64,000 bases of DNA from DATBDN01 sp963715995 (GCA_963715995.1 OY970283.1:1302001-1366000), one strand, 5' to 3'. Shown: positions 1 through 9,781, numbered from the stretch's first letter. A program made the numbers and translations. Notes: generated from the sequence alone by a model not told the origin.

Positions 1-305
1 GTGCCCGTGCGGCTCGAGTCGCCGGTTGTCACGCAGCTGTCATATGTCGTTGCGGAAGCGGTGAACGGCGGGGTGTAACCGCTCAGGTAGCTCGTCGGCG
101 TCGACCAGTTGCCGGCGGCATCCGTGGACTCGTAGTCCACGCCCTTGCCGGCCGAGTCGGTCAGCTGCACGCTCACCCCAGGCAGCGCGACCCCGCGGGT
201 GTTCGACACGTTGCCGGTGATGTCAGCCGAAGCGACCGCCGGAAGGAAAAGGGCAGCGGCGAGCGCTGCTATGGAGATGGCGCTCCCACGCGCGAGTCCC
301 TGCAT
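1..305 (-). CDS. Secreted protein with carboxypeptidase-regulatory-like domain (3' end outside window)
   Basis: Partial CDS, open from the ATG at 305 to the window edge (101 codons seen). Residues 1-28 form a signal peptide with an Ala/Leu-rich core (ISIAALAAALFLPAVASA). It is followed by DITGNVSNTRGVALPGVSVQLTD and a DAAGNW turn, which is the pattern of a carboxypeptidase-regulatory-like / CnaB-type beta-sandwich repeat found in secreted and cell-wall proteins. The start is supported by a TAGGTT -10 box ending 6 nt upstream, which overlaps the stop codon of the upstream YfhO-like gene, so the transcript is probably leaderless. The rest of the protein and its function cannot be seen. Confidence 0.7.
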   Translation of the reverse strand, partial: MQGLARGSAISIAALAAALFLPAVASADITGNVSNTRGVALPGVSVQLTDSAGKGVDYESTDAAGNWSTPTSYLSGYTPPFTASATTYDSCVTTGDSSRTG

Positions 306-311
306 CTGGCG

Positions 312-317
312 AACCTA
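312..317 (-). promoter_or_regulatory. -10 box (TAGGTT) of the partial secreted-protein gene
   Basis: TAGGTT on the minus strand, 6 nt before the ATG at 305. Its TAG is the stop codon of the upstream frameshifted gene. It fits the leaderless pattern seen throughout the window. Confidence 0.5.
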
Positions 318-2673
318 AGTCGCGCGCTCGGGCGTGTCAAGAGAGCGCGGCAGCAGCACGAAGCCGGCGGCCAGGATCAGCAGCCCGAGCAGCGTGATCA
401 GGTCGCCGATCAGCACCGAAGCCGGCTTGTAGTCGAAGCTCACGACGTGGCTGCCGGCCGGCACGGCCACCGCGCGGAAGCCCACGTTGGCGGGCCGGAT
501 CGTGGCGTCGTGGCCGTCCACCTTTGCCTTCCAGCCCGGGTAGAAGGTGTCGTCCAGGATCAGTTCTCCCGGCCGCGTGGCGTCGACCGCCAGCATCACC
601 GAGCGCTCGCCGTCGCGGACGAAGTGGGCAGCGCCGGGCGCCGGAGCCCTGCCGCCGGGCGGCGCGGGGGCGCCCTCGATCACGGGCGCGCTCTGGTCCT
701 TCCCGGCATTGCGGCCGACCTTGCCGAGTGCATCGTCCAGGCCGCTCGCCGGCGTCCACGAGTACGCAACCCACGCCCGTGGCACGGCGGCCTGCTTCTC
801 CACGACCGGCCCGACGCCGTTGGGCTTCCAGCGCCCGGACTTGTCCGCCGCGAGCGCATAGGAGATCTCGAAGCGGACCGCGTAGAGGTCCGCCAGGCGG
901 TCGTCGTCGGCGGGCAGCGCCGTGAAGTCCGCCCCCTGACCGCCGAGCAGCGTCCACAGCCGGCCGCGGCGCTCGAGCGGGGGCGAGCGGTAGATGCGCG
1001 CGTCGCGCAGCCCATAGCGCTCGGGCACGTTGCCGCCCAGCTCCACCTGGCCGGCCACGCGCGCGTGTCCCTGCGTCTTCTGCAGCTGTCGCGATGGCCG
1101 GCGGGGTCGGCGGGTTGGCCTCCGCGAGCGGGATCGCCGGCTGAAAGCCGCGCTCGTACGACACGAGGTCGAACAGGGTCAGGGCGATCGCGGCGGCGGC
1201 CACCCACGGGCCAAGCCGCGGCCGCCAGACGGCCATGGCGATCAGCGCCAGCGCGAGCGCCGCGAACAGCCCCCAGCGCAGGAACACCGCCAGCTGGAGC
1301 TCGGGCCGGTCGAGCGCCGCGTGGCCGATGCCCAGCACGTGACCGAGGGCGCCGTGGCCGTCGCGCAGCACGTCGTGGTGCTTCACGAGCCAGCCGAGCG
1401 GGATCACCGCGGCCAGCGCTCCGGCGGCCAGCGGCGCGAGCCGGCGCAGTCGCCGCGTGTCCAGTTCCAGCAGCGCGTCCAGGCCGTAGGCCGCCAGCAC
1501 GGCGCCCGCCAGCGCGCACACCACCAGGTAGCGGAAGCGGTTCACCTGGTCGATCCCGGGCAGGCCGTCGAACAGCCCCGTCAGCAGCGGCAGCTTGACC
1601 ACCAGCGACAGCGACACCAGCCCGGCCAGCGCGAAGAACACCTGCGGCCCGCGCGGCCGCCGCGCCAGCCCGGCCGCCGCGAACACCACCGGGATGACGC
1701 CGAAGTAGCCCGTGCGCTCGATGTAGTTGAGCGGGCCGCCGCCGATCTCGAACTTGTCGGGCCGCCCCCACAGCTCCGGCGCGAAGAAGCCGAACAGGAT
1801 GCTCTTCGGCCCGCCGCCGGCGGCGCGGCTGATCATGTACGACTGGTGTGAGAGCTCGATCAGCGGCAGCTCCACGACAGCGCCGATCATCAGCCCCAGC
1901 AGCCCGGCCGCGCCGAACTTGCCCGCGATCGCGCCGGCCCGCCGCGAGTAGCCCGCGTGCACAACCACCCGGTAGGCGAACCACGGCAGCAGAAGCGACG
2001 CCGCGATCACCATGCTCGGCGGGTGGCCGCCCAGCACCACGAACGCCACGCCCACCGCCACCCACAGCCCGTCGCGCCAGCGGCCCTGGCGGGCCAGGCG
2101 CTCGGCCGCGAGCAGCAGCCACGGCATCACCACGTACACGTTCACGTGCGGATGCGAGAGCCAGTCCACCAGCGGCGCCGACAGCATGAACGCGCCGCCG
2201 CCCAGCAGCGCCGCGGGTCGTCTCAAGCCCAGGGCGGCCAGCAGCAGGTACAGGCCGAGCGCGGCCGTGAGCAGCTTCAGCACCGCCAGCCACTCGAGCG
2301 ACTGCCAGAACGGCGCGACCGTGGCCAGCCAGTTGAGCGGCGACAGCATCGCGTTCTGCTGGCTGGCCAGCAGCGCGTCGCCGCCGCCGTTGTAGGGATT
2401 CCAGGTCGCCAGGTGCCCCGCGCGCAGCGCGCGTCGCATCAGCAGCATGTCCGGATGCAGCTGGTAGAAGCTGTCGAAGAGGAACTGGTTCGACGGCGGC
2501 TGCTTGGGCGTCAGCGCCGGAGCGAACGGGGCCTGGTAGTCGAGGACGTCCTCTGCGGCCAGCACGCGGCCGCTCAGCAGGGCGCTCGAGAGCAGGCAGA
2601 CCACGGCCGCTCCGTAGACCAGGCAGGCGACGAGGGCCGGCCTCGCTCGCAAGATCGCACAGCCTCGGCGCAC
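315..2673 (-). pseudogene. YfhO-like polytopic membrane protein, interrupted by one frameshift
   Basis: The N-terminal two thirds (from GTG 2673) is a polytopic membrane protein with many hydrophobic segments and an extracytoplasmic QNAMLSPLNW-type loop, typical of the YfhO/glycosyltransferase-39-like membrane family. The reading frame is lost near 1081-1093. After TPPAIAT the expected LQKTQGHARVAGQVELGGN continues in the next frame and runs to a stop at 315, giving the family's C-terminal beta domain (ILDDTFYPGWKAKVDG) and a last membrane helix. Removing one base in the GCGACAGCTGCAG stretch rejoins both parts into a protein of about 785 residues. YfhO proteins are linked to glycosylation of cell-wall polymers, but the substrate here is unknown. 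A sequencing error and a true mutation are both possible. The start has a TAAGTT box 8 nt upstream. Confidence 0.75.
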
Positions 2674-2681
2674 GGCGCGGG

Positions 2682-2687
2682 AACTTA
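2682..2687 (-). promoter_or_regulatory. -10 box (TAAGTT) of the YfhO-like gene
   Basis: TAAGTT on the minus strand, 8 nt upstream of the GTG start at 2673. It lies back to back with the TAGAGT box of the divergent GH15 gene. Confidence 0.45.
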
Positions 2688-2705
2688 GCCGGGTTCGCGT
2701 GCGCT

Positions 2706-2711
2706 TAGAGT
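2706..2711 (+). promoter_or_regulatory. -10 box (TAGAGT) of the GH15 gene
   Basis: TAGAGT followed by 8 nt and then GTG 2720. This argues for a leaderless start at 2720 rather than at the upstream in-frame GTG 2699, which would lie inside the promoter. Confidence 0.5.
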
Positions 2712-2719
2712 TTCCGCCG

Positions 2720-4684
2720 GTGACCGGCCCCTCGACCTCCGACGGATCCTTCAGTCACGCCCGCAGCCCGTTCCCGCCGATCGCCCACTACGGGTTCCTC
2801 TCCGACTGCGAGGCATGTGCGCTGGTTGCTCCGAGCGGCGCGGTCGAGTGGCTGTGCCTGCCGCGCTTCGACTCGCCGTCGATCTTCGGCGCGATGCTCG
2901 ACCGCGACAGCGGGGTGTTCCGGCTCGGCCCGGGTGACGTCGCGGTGCCGGCTGGCCGTCGCTACGTGCCGGGCACGATGGTGCTGGAGACCACGTGGAT
3001 GACTCGCACCGGTTGGCTCATCGTCCGCGACGCGATGCTGATCGGCCCCTGGCACCACGACGACGACCGCTCGCACACGCACCGGCGCTCGCCCACCGAC
3101 CACGACGCCGACCACGTGCTGCTGCGCACCGTCAAGTGCGTGCACGGCGCGGTCGAGCTGCACCTGGACTGCGAGCCGGTCTTCGACTACGGGACGGTGG
3201 ACTGCGAGTGGGAGTACGCCGGCCATGGCTACCACAAGGCCGTCGGCACGGGCGAGGGCATCGACATGGAGCTGCACCTGATCACGGACCTGCGCCTGGG
3301 CTTCGAGGGTCGGCGCGCCCGCGCGCGCTCGACGCTGCACGGCGGGAACACGGCGTTCGTCGCGCTGGCCTGGTCCGACCACGCGCCGCCCGCCGACTAC
3401 GACGAGGCCTACGAGCGGATGGAGCGCACCGCCAACTACTGGCGCGAGTGGCTGGACCACGGCGAGTTCCCGGACCACCCGTGGCGCGACCACCTCCAGC
3501 GCTCGGCGCTCACGCTGAAGGGCCTCACCTACGCGCCTACCGGGGCGCTCATCGCCGCGGCGTCGACCTCGCTTCCCGAGACGCCCAAGGGCGAGCGCAA
3601 CTGGGACTACCGCTACACGTGGATCCGCGACGCCACGTTCATGCTCTGGGGCCTCTACACGCTCGGCTTCGACTGGGAGGCAAACGACTTCTTCTACTTC
3701 GTCGCCGACGTCGCCTCGAGCGACGAGCGCCTGCAGATCATGTACGGGATCGGCGGCGAGCGCGACCTCTCCGAGCGGACCATCGACCACATGTCGGGCT
3801 ACGACGGCGCCCAGCCCGTGCGCGTGGGCAACGGCGCCTGGGACCAGGACCAGCACGACGTCTGGGGCGCGATCCTCGACTCGGTCTACCTCCACACCCG
3901 ATCACGCGACCACATGCCCGAGCGCGTGTGGCCCATCCTCAAGGTGCAGGTGGAGCGCGCGATCGAGAACTGGAAGGACCCCGACCGCGGCATCTGGGAG
4001 GTCCGCGGCGAGCCGCGCCACTTCACCTCGTCGAAGGTCATGTGCTGGGTCGCGCTCGACCGCGGCGCCCGCCTCGCGCGCATGCGCGAGGAGTTCGAGT
4101 TCGCCGACGAGTGGCAGAAGATCGCCGACGAGATCCACCAGGACATCTGCGAGAACGCAATCGACGACCGCGGCGTGTTCTGCCAGCACTACGACACCGA
4201 CGCCCTCGACGCCTCGGTCCTCCTCATGCCGCTGGTGCGCTTCCTGCCGTCCCACGACGAGCGCATAGTCGCCACCGTCCGCGCGATCGGCAAGGAGCTC
4301 ACCTACGACGACCTGGTACTGCGATACCGCACGGACGAGACCGACGACGGGCTCTCGGGCGAGGAGGGCACGTTCACGATCTGCTCGTTCTGGCTCGTCT
4401 CGGCACTATCTGAGATCGGCGACAAGCAGCACGCGCGCGAGCTGTGCGAGAAGTTGCTGTCGTACGCATCGCCGCTGCAGCTCTACGCCGAGGAGATCGA
4501 CCCGCACACAGGCCGCCACCTGGGCAACTTCCCGCAGGCGTTCACGCACCTCGCGCTGATCAACGCGGTGATGCATGTGATCCGCGACGAGGAAGAGGCG
4601 ATCGCCCGGCCATACACGGGCGTTACGGCCGAGAAGATCAACGAGGCCGAGCAGGCGCCGGAGGGCGACGAGCGGCCGGAGTAG
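2720..4684 (+). CDS. Glycoside hydrolase family 15 protein (glucoamylase/trehalase type)
   Basis: A 654-residue cytoplasmic enzyme with no signal peptide. The N-terminal beta domain begins with the family signature PPIAHYGFLSDCEACALV and EWLCLPRFDSPSIFGAMLD. The C-terminal (alpha/alpha)6 barrel holds NWDYRYTWIRDATFMLW and the acidic GEEGTFTICSFWLVSAL motif that carries the catalytic Glu of bacterial GH15 members. Bacterial homologues hydrolyse terminal glucose from malto-oligosaccharides or, in mycobacteria, trehalose; sequence alone does not separate the two. The in-frame GTG 2699 would add seven residues, but GTG 2720 is preferred because of the promoter box. It is divergent from the YfhO-like gene, and its stop lies 5 nt from that of the convergent secreted protein. 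Confidence 0.9.
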   Translation: MTGPSTSDGSFSHARSPFPPIAHYGFLSDCEACALVAPSGAVEWLCLPRFDSPSIFGAMLDRDSGVFRLGPGDVAVPAGRRYVPGTMVLETTWMTRTGWLIVRDAMLIGPWHHDDDRSHTHRRSPTDHDADHVLLRTVKCVHGAVELHLDCEPVFDYGTVDCEWEYAGHGYHKAVGTGEGIDMELHLITDLRLGFEGRRARARSTLHGGNTAFVALAWSDHAPPADYDEAYERMERTANYWREWLDHGEFPDHPWRDHLQRSALTLKGLTYAPTGALIAAASTSLPETPKGERNWDYRYTWIRDATFMLWGLYTLGFDWEANDFFYFVADVASSDERLQIMYGIGGERDLSERTIDHMSGYDGAQPVRVGNGAWDQDQHDVWGAILDSVYLHTRSRDHMPERVWPILKVQVERAIENWKDPDRGIWEVRGEPRHFTSSKVMCWVALDRGARLARMREEFEFADEWQKIADEIHQDICENAIDDRGVFCQHYDTDALDASVLLMPLVRFLPSHDERIVATVRAIGKELTYDDLVLRYRTDETDDGLSGEEGTFTICSFWLVSALSEIGDKQHARELCEKLLSYASPLQLYAEEIDPHTGRHLGNFPQAFTHLALINAVMHVIRDEEEAIARPYTGVTAEKINEAEQAPEGDERPE

Positions 4685-4689
4685 GCGGG

Positions 4690-6303
4690 TTAGCGGACGC
4701 GGGCAGAAACGGTCTGCGCGCTGAACAGCTCCGTCTGGGGGAAGCTCGCGGTGAGACGCCGTGTTTTGGCGCGCATAGTGAGCACGATGCGGAATGACCC
4801 GCCCCGGAGGCGCACGCTCCGGCGGATGAGCTGCTTGCCGGCGTGGAAGCGCAGCGTGAGGCGCGCCGCAGCCCCGCTCGCTGTGCGGCCACGGATGACA
4901 AGGTGCTTGCCAGTGTGACGAGCGCTGGTGATCCGAAGGCCGGGGCGGAGGAGCAGCTTCGGCGCAATCGAGAGGGCTGTCGGGTCCGGGGTCGGCGTCG
5001 TCTCCGTTGAGCTGGCATCGGGAGTCGTTGCTGTCGGCGGGGTCGATCCATTCGGCCCGGACCCGGCGTCCGGGTCGGACCCATAGCGCAGGGTGGCGCT
5101 GGCCACGTCGGCTGGATCGGCATTGCCGGCAGCGTCGACAAGCCAGAGACGGACGAGCCACGCGCCGGTGGCGGGAACCGAGACGCCATCGAGCTGAGAG
5201 ATGTCGAGTCCCGACGCTTCCTGGGGAGCGCCGCAGTCAGACCCGTCCGCGTCGCAGATCTGGTAGCGGGCACCAGCGATCGGCGCAACCTGACCCGCGG
5301 GGTTGGCCCAGGTGAGCGAGAACGAGTCGTCGTCACGCCAGTCACTGCCGCCGACGACGGAGAGCTGCTGCGGCGCCGCCGGAGCAGTGTTGTCCACCGT
5401 GACGGTCTGCTTCGGAGACTTCGTCTCGTTCGAAGCGGGATCCGAAGTCGCAACCTGAACCGAGTGCGTGCCATCAGCGAACCCGCGCGTGTCGATCGAG
5501 AGTTCAGCGCCCGTCTTGTTGGCGCAGGGCACCGTGAACGTGAAGTCGCAGCTGTAGGTAGTCGTCGGCTGAGCGACGTCGTCGACGTAGAGCCGCGAAG
5601 ACCGAATACCGACGTTGTCGCTGGAATCGAAGCTGGCGTAGCGGGTGCCAGTGAGGTAGCCGCCGGCGAGGAGGGGGCCGCCGATGTTGGAAATGGTCGG
5701 GGAGCTGCCATCGGTGAGGGTGACGGTGGCGCCGTAGAGGACGGCGGCTACGTGGTGAAGGGATGCACCCGCCACACAGTTGCCAGCAGCGCTGGGTTGG
5801 CAGTAAACGCCCACATCCAATGTGGTCGCGGTGCCCGACAAGGCGAACGAGGTTCGCTGACCACCCGCTCCGCCAACCGAACACTCGTAGTTCGGATAAA
5901 CGATCGAGCACGACTCAGCCGGCACTGAATCGATGGTGAGTGCTGGGCGCCAGTCGTCGTCATCCATTTTGTACAGCCAACGCGAGTACGAGAGTCCCGC
6001 GATAGCGGTGCCTCCAGGCGCGGTGAACGCCCAACCAGCAGATGCCCCGCTGGGCACCGGCGCGCAGCTCGAGCCGCAGGTCAACGCGTCGTCAGCTGAC
6101 AGACCGCCGCCAGCATCACACGCCGACGACACTTCCAACTGCCCCGGTCCGGGGTCGCTGTTGTGTCCGCTCCAACTGTTGTTCGTGTGGCCGGGTGCAT
6201 CGGAGCACGCAACCACGTCATATGTGCCGGCCCGTGCTGATGCGCTGCCCATCACGCCAGACGCACCCATAAGGGCGATTGCTAGGGCAGTTGCGCGATT
6301 CAA
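4690..6303 (-). CDS. Secreted AGTYDV-family Ig-like protein
   Basis: A 537-residue secreted protein. A signal peptide (about residues 1-25) is followed at once by AGTYDVVACSD, a motif shared with the protein at 7787-9781. Cys pairs and beta-rich segments follow, then a fibronectin/Ig-like module (VDNTAPAAPQQLSVVGG), a Thr/Pro/Ser-rich linker around residues 415-440, and a very basic C-terminal beta domain (about the last 90 residues). The TTG start overlaps the stop of the upstream subtilase (TTGA), so the two are probably translationally coupled in one operon. No enzymatic motif is visible; an adhesin or cell-surface role is inference. Confidence 0.75.
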   Translation of the reverse strand: MNRATALAIALMGASGVMGSASARAGTYDVVACSDAPGHTNNSWSGHNSDPGPGQLEVSSACDAGGGLSADDALTCGSSCAPVPSGASAGWAFTAPGGTAIAGLSYSRWLYKMDDDDWRPALTIDSVPAESCSIVYPNYECSVGGAGGQRTSFALSGTATTLDVGVYCQPSAAGNCVAGASLHHVAAVLYGATVTLTDGSSPTISNIGGPLLAGGYLTGTRYASFDSSDNVGIRSSRLYVDDVAQPTTTYSCDFTFTVPCANKTGAELSIDTRGFADGTHSVQVATSDPASNETKSPKQTVTVDNTAPAAPQQLSVVGGSDWRDDDSFSLTWANPAGQVAPIAGARYQICDADGSDCGAPQEASGLDISQLDGVSVPATGAWLVRLWLVDAAGNADPADVASATLRYGSDPDAGSGPNGSTPPTATTPDASSTETTPTPDPTALSIAPKLLLRPGLRITSARHTGKHLVIRGRTASGAAARLTLRFHAGKQLIRRSVRLRGGSFRIVLTMRAKTRRLTASFPQTELFSAQTVSARVR

Positions 6304-7712
6304 GCGTCCACCGCGTGGTACGCCGGCAACGAGACTTCAGTGGAACGTCGAGCGAAGGCGAGCCGCAGCCTTCCCGCGTGCCAGTGCCTCGGCAGTATCA
6401 GCGCGATTGAATTCGCCCCTCGGCTGATTCGGCGAACAGTTTTGTACTGAAACTCTCCGAGTCTCTGCTCAAGCCGTACGGACAGTCGGAGACCGTGAGC
6501 TCGATTGGTCACGGAAACGCGAAGCGCACGGCCAATACGGGTGAGCGAGAATCTGGGTCGAGCCGTACGCAGCCTGGGAGTGCCGGGAGAGCCCACAGAA
6601 AGCCCGGGCGGCGGGGTGGTTGGAGAGGACCCATCCTGGGCCGGTGTAGTGCTCGGGCCCTCCGATGGAGACTGCAAGCCGTCCTCGCGCGCTCGTGCGA
6701 TGTCAACGAGTGAGCCCAGCGCGGCCGCTCGGAAGAGTTCAGCGACGTCTAGGGCTCCGGTGCCGTGCATCGCGCTCGTTTTCGCCAATTGCTCGGCCTC
6801 GACCCAGGTCAACGTCGGCGAGTAGCTCCGAAGAAGTGCAAGCGCGGCCGAGATCGTTGCGGAAGCAGAACTCGTGCCCCCCGCCCAGTCCGTGAATGGC
6901 GAACCTGTATGCGGATCCGCCCCATCAAGGCCGCAGCCTGGGCCTGCGAGGTCTAGGTCGGGGCCGCGGTTGGAAAACGCGCAGAATGAGCGGTCCGCCG
7001 TCGTCATAGCCGCAACTGAGAAGACTCCCAGTCCGTTTGCCGGCGGACGAATCGTTGAGCCATCGTTTCCAGCGCTCGCAAGCACACTTACTCCATAGCG
7101 CTGATGTGCCACCGCGACGGTGTCGTCAAGTCGAGCCTGTGCGTCCGAGGTTGCTGCACACGCGCACTCCAAGGACAGGTTGACCGCGACGATGTCGAAT
7201 CTCGCAGAATTCTTATCGCACTCTTCAATGGCCCGGCGGTAGTCATCAAACGGAAACGTCGTCTGCCCTTGCGGCATCGCACGCACCGACACGATCCGCA
7301 GCCCTGGCCACAGCCCAACCGTTCCCCAGCCATTCATTGGCGCCCCCGCCGTCATTGCCATGTACGTCCCGTGGTCTGAGTCGACCCCGGTTCCCGGTCC
7401 TCCGTCGAGCGACGTACGCTCGAGGATTGGGCCGTCCGGTGAGTCTGCCGGGGTGTCCGGTGTGATGTCAACGCCGGAGTCGACCAGGCAGATTGCCGCT
7501 GGCTTTTCTGGCGGATCGAGGTAGGGGACGAAGTCGAAGTTGTAGGCCTTTGCCTGGGCAGTCGGCCACGCCGACTCGTCCGCTCGAGCGATCGACGGGA
7601 CGAGCATCGCTGCGATGCATGCGACGCTCGCTGCGATCAAGCGCACCGGTGCTATCCCCTGCCAGGGCCTCACCGGATTGTTATCGGCAACAACGGCGAC
7701 TGGGTTAGGCAT
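6300..7712 (-). CDS. Secreted subtilisin-like serine protease (S8)
   Basis: A 470-residue subtilase. The signal peptide spans about residues 22-46. The catalytic triad is visible: Asp78 in LVDSGVD, His114 in DSDHGTY and Ser281 in GGTSSASA, with oxyanion Asn216 in ASAGND. Four Cys (DKNSARF...CACA region and CAF/GCG) suggest disulfides. There is no long pro-domain. After the catalytic domain comes a Ser/Thr/Pro linker (about 345-380) and a basic beta domain similar in character to the C-terminus of the next gene. The start is ATG 7712 because AGGAGG lies 7 nt upstream; an in-frame TTG at 7736 has no such site. It sits between two paralogous secreted proteins, which suggests it may process or anchor them. 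Confidence 0.88.
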   Translation of the reverse strand: MPNPVAVVADNNPVRPWQGIAPVRLIAASVACIAAMLVPSIARADESAWPTAQAKAYNFDFVPYLDPPEKPAAICLVDSGVDITPDTPADSPDGPILERTSLDGGPGTGVDSDHGTYMAMTAGAPMNGWGTVGLWPGLRIVSVRAMPQGQTTFPFDDYRRAIEECDKNSARFDIVAVNLSLECACAATSDAQARLDDTVAVAHQRYGVSVLASAGNDGSTIRPPANGLGVFSVAAMTTADRSFCAFSNRGPDLDLAGPGCGLDGADPHTGSPFTDWAGGTSSASATISAALALLRSYSPTLTWVEAEQLAKTSAMHGTGALDVAELFRAAALGSLVDIARAREDGLQSPSEGPSTTPAQDGSSPTTPPPGLSVGSPGTPRLRTARPRFSLTRIGRALRVSVTNRAHGLRLSVRLEQRLGEFQYKTVRRISRGANSIALILPRHWHAGRLRLAFARRSTEVSLPAYHAVDA

Positions 7713-7736
7713 CTCGTTCCTCCTCGGCAAACGCAA

Positions 7737-7762
7737 GCGGCGGTCGCTCTCGCGACCGCCGC
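7737..7762 (-). terminator. Intercistronic hairpin, 11-bp stem with GAGA tetraloop
   Basis: Perfect inverted repeat: arms 7737-7747 and 7752-7762, 4-nt loop reading GAGA on the minus strand. It sits between the stop of the upstream secreted-protein gene (7787) and the SD of the subtilase. There is no classical U-tract, so it may be a GC-rich attenuator or an RNA-end stabiliser within the operon. Confidence 0.6.
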
Positions 7763-7786
7763 AGTGTTCGGTTCAGCGCCTGCCGG

Positions 7787-9781
7787 CTACGGCAGCACCC
7801 TGACCTTGACGGCCTTGGTGCTGTAGCCGATTTCATAGGGGTACGACGAGTCTTTCCTGACCCGCGCCCGGAACCTCCACGTGGCCTTCCCGGCCATGAA
7901 CCGGTACTTGAACTTGTACGCGCCTGCCTTGTTCGTCCGCGGTGCGGCGAAGGTCCGCCACTGCTTGCGGAAGAACACCTGGAGGTCGACGACGACGCCG
8001 CGCTTTGCGATCGGCTTGCCAAGGAGGCGGCCCTTGAAGACCGTCGCGTGCTTGTTGTGCACGGTCTTCAGCGTCGCCTTCATCGTCACGCCAGCACTCA
8101 CCAGCAGATGCACGTCGGTGGTGTCCGCAAAGGACGTGTCCGCCGTGTAGGTCCGGTAACCGAAGCGCACGGTCCGCGACGGGCCCGCGGGTGCCGTGTA
8201 GGTGAAGCGGCCGTCGGCCCCGGTGACGACCTGAGCCGCGTCAGCCATCGACGCACCCGGAATCGCCGTCTGGACCTGCACCGCCAGGAGTGCACCGGCG
8301 ATCGGCGCCCCGGACGGTCCGACGAGGCGTCCTGTGATTGGGACACGCTTGCCGTACTTCACCTTCATCGACGACGACCGGCTGTTGGCGAGCGCTGTGA
8401 GCACCACGCGATCCGCTGCGGGAGAGCCGTTTGGCGCTCCGCGGTCCACCGTTGCCGTCGACCCGCTCGGGACGACCGGGTGCGGTGCCCCGGCGTTGAT
8501 CGGAGTCGCAGGCGTCGCGGAATCGTGGGAGCCGTCGGCGGGAGCCGGATGGCTCGCGATCACGACGGGTGTCGGCGCGGAGCAGCTGGTCGCTGAGCCG
8601 CCGCTGTTGGTCGCCCTGACGCAGAACTGGAGCGTGTGTCCGATGTCCTGCGCCGTGGGCGTGTAGCCGATCGCGTTCGCTCCATCGATCAGAACGCAGT
8701 TGAGACCCTGCGAGTCACAGCGAAGCCACTGGTAGGCGTACGAGTTGTCGCTGCCAGACCAGCTGCCGGTGCTGCCCGCGAGGTGGTCGCCGACTGCCGG
8801 CGAGCCACCACCGTTCCAACTCGGATCGGACGTCGAAACCGGCGTCGTGGCCGATGCCTGCGGCGCGCGCCGCACGCTGATCGTGAGCTGCTTGCTTGCG
8901 GGGCTCGTTGCGTTTCCGGAGTAGTCGCTCGAGGTCAGCGCGATCGTGTGGCTGCCCTCCGCGAGCTCCGTCGTGTCGAGCGCGAACTGGCCGCTGCCGC
9001 TGAGCGGGCACGGCACGAGGCTGCCCGCCGTGCAGGTCGAGCTGTTCACTCCGTGGTCGACGCCGTCGACCAGGAAATGCACCTGTGAGACGCCCGAGCC
9101 GCTGTCGGTGACGTCGTAGGTGATCGGCGCGACGCCGTCCGCCGGCGCCGCATTCCAGCCACTGCCGCCGACCGACCCAAACACCGGCGTCGACGGGTCG
9201 ACAAGGTGCATCGTGGCGCCGCTGAGCGTCCACTCGTTGCCGTACTGGTTGTTCGACAGGCCAGAGCAATTGCCGCCCTGCTGACAGCCGAGCTCGGTGC
9301 GAAAGCGGATCGCGTGCGACCCGGTCTGGGGGAGCGCGTACGTCGCGTTCCCCTGCGTCGTGCCCGTGTTGCCGATGTAGCTGGCGACGTTGCTGCGGTT
9401 GCCGTTCTCGAGGTCCGCGTAGACCGCGTCGTAGGCACCTGGCGACCGCGGGATGATGGACTGCGTGAGCGCCGCAGAGCTGATCCAGGTCCCGGCCGGC
9501 GCCGCGAACGTCCAGGCGGAGTACGCCCCGGCGGCGACCGTGTTGACCTCGAAGCGCCGGTAGACGCCGAACGACGAGCAGTTGGAGGTCGCATAGAAGT
9601 ACGGCGTGCCGCCGGATTCGCCCGCGGTTGCCTCGTACGACCAGCCGGCCGTGCTCGTTGACGACGCTCCGCATGAGTGGACGTCGTAGGTGCCGGCCGC
9701 TGCCGGCGCGCATGAACCCGCCAGGGCGGCCGCCGCGAGCAGCAATCCGAGCAGGGGTGAGTGAAGCCGCTTTCGCAGCAT
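7787..9781 (-). CDS. Large secreted AGTYDV-family protein with Ig-like domains
   Basis: A 664-residue secreted protein. The signal peptide (about 1-29) is followed by AGTYDVHSCG, then a Cys-containing N-terminal region resembling the paralogue at 4690-6303 (SAWTFAAPAGTW against AGWAFTAPGGTA). An Ig-like module (FALDTTELAEGSHTIALTSSD) ends near residue 300. A PKD/Ig repeat with AYQWLRCDSQGLNCVLIDGA follows (about 330-400), a repeat class common in secreted actinobacterial proteins. A carboxypeptidase-like region (ITGRLVGPSGAPIAGALL) and a basic C-terminal domain complete it. The ATG 9781 has GGGAGG about 9 nt upstream. It is the first gene of a three-gene operon with the subtilase; its function is not recognised. 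Confidence 0.75.
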   Translation of the reverse strand: MLRKRLHSPLLGLLLAAAALAGSCAPAAAGTYDVHSCGASSTSTAGWSYEATAGESGGTPYFYATSNCSSFGVYRRFEVNTVAAGAYSAWTFAAPAGTWISSAALTQSIIPRSPGAYDAVYADLENGNRSNVASYIGNTGTTQGNATYALPQTGSHAIRFRTELGCQQGGNCSGLSNNQYGNEWTLSGATMHLVDPSTPVFGSVGGSGWNAAPADGVAPITYDVTDSGSGVSQVHFLVDGVDHGVNSSTCTAGSLVPCPLSGSGQFALDTTELAEGSHTIALTSSDYSGNATSPASKQLTISVRRAPQASATTPVSTSDPSWNGGGSPAVGDHLAGSTGSWSGSDNSYAYQWLRCDSQGLNCVLIDGANAIGYTPTAQDIGHTLQFCVRATNSGGSATSCSAPTPVVIASHPAPADGSHDSATPATPINAGAPHPVVPSGSTATVDRGAPNGSPAADRVVLTALANSRSSSMKVKYGKRVPITGRLVGPSGAPIAGALLAVQVQTAIPGASMADAAQVVTGADGRFTYTAPAGPSRTVRFGYRTYTADTSFADTTDVHLLVSAGVTMKATLKTVHNKHATVFKGRLLGKPIAKRGVVVDLQVFFRKQWRTFAAPRTNKAGAYKFKYRFMAGKATWRFRARVRKDSSYPYEIGYSTKAVKVRVLP

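Noticed and set aside
680..2293. Alternative minus-strand frame in the YfhO-like region
   Set aside because: Arg/Ala-rich out-of-frame translation; the neighbouring frame has clear membrane helices.
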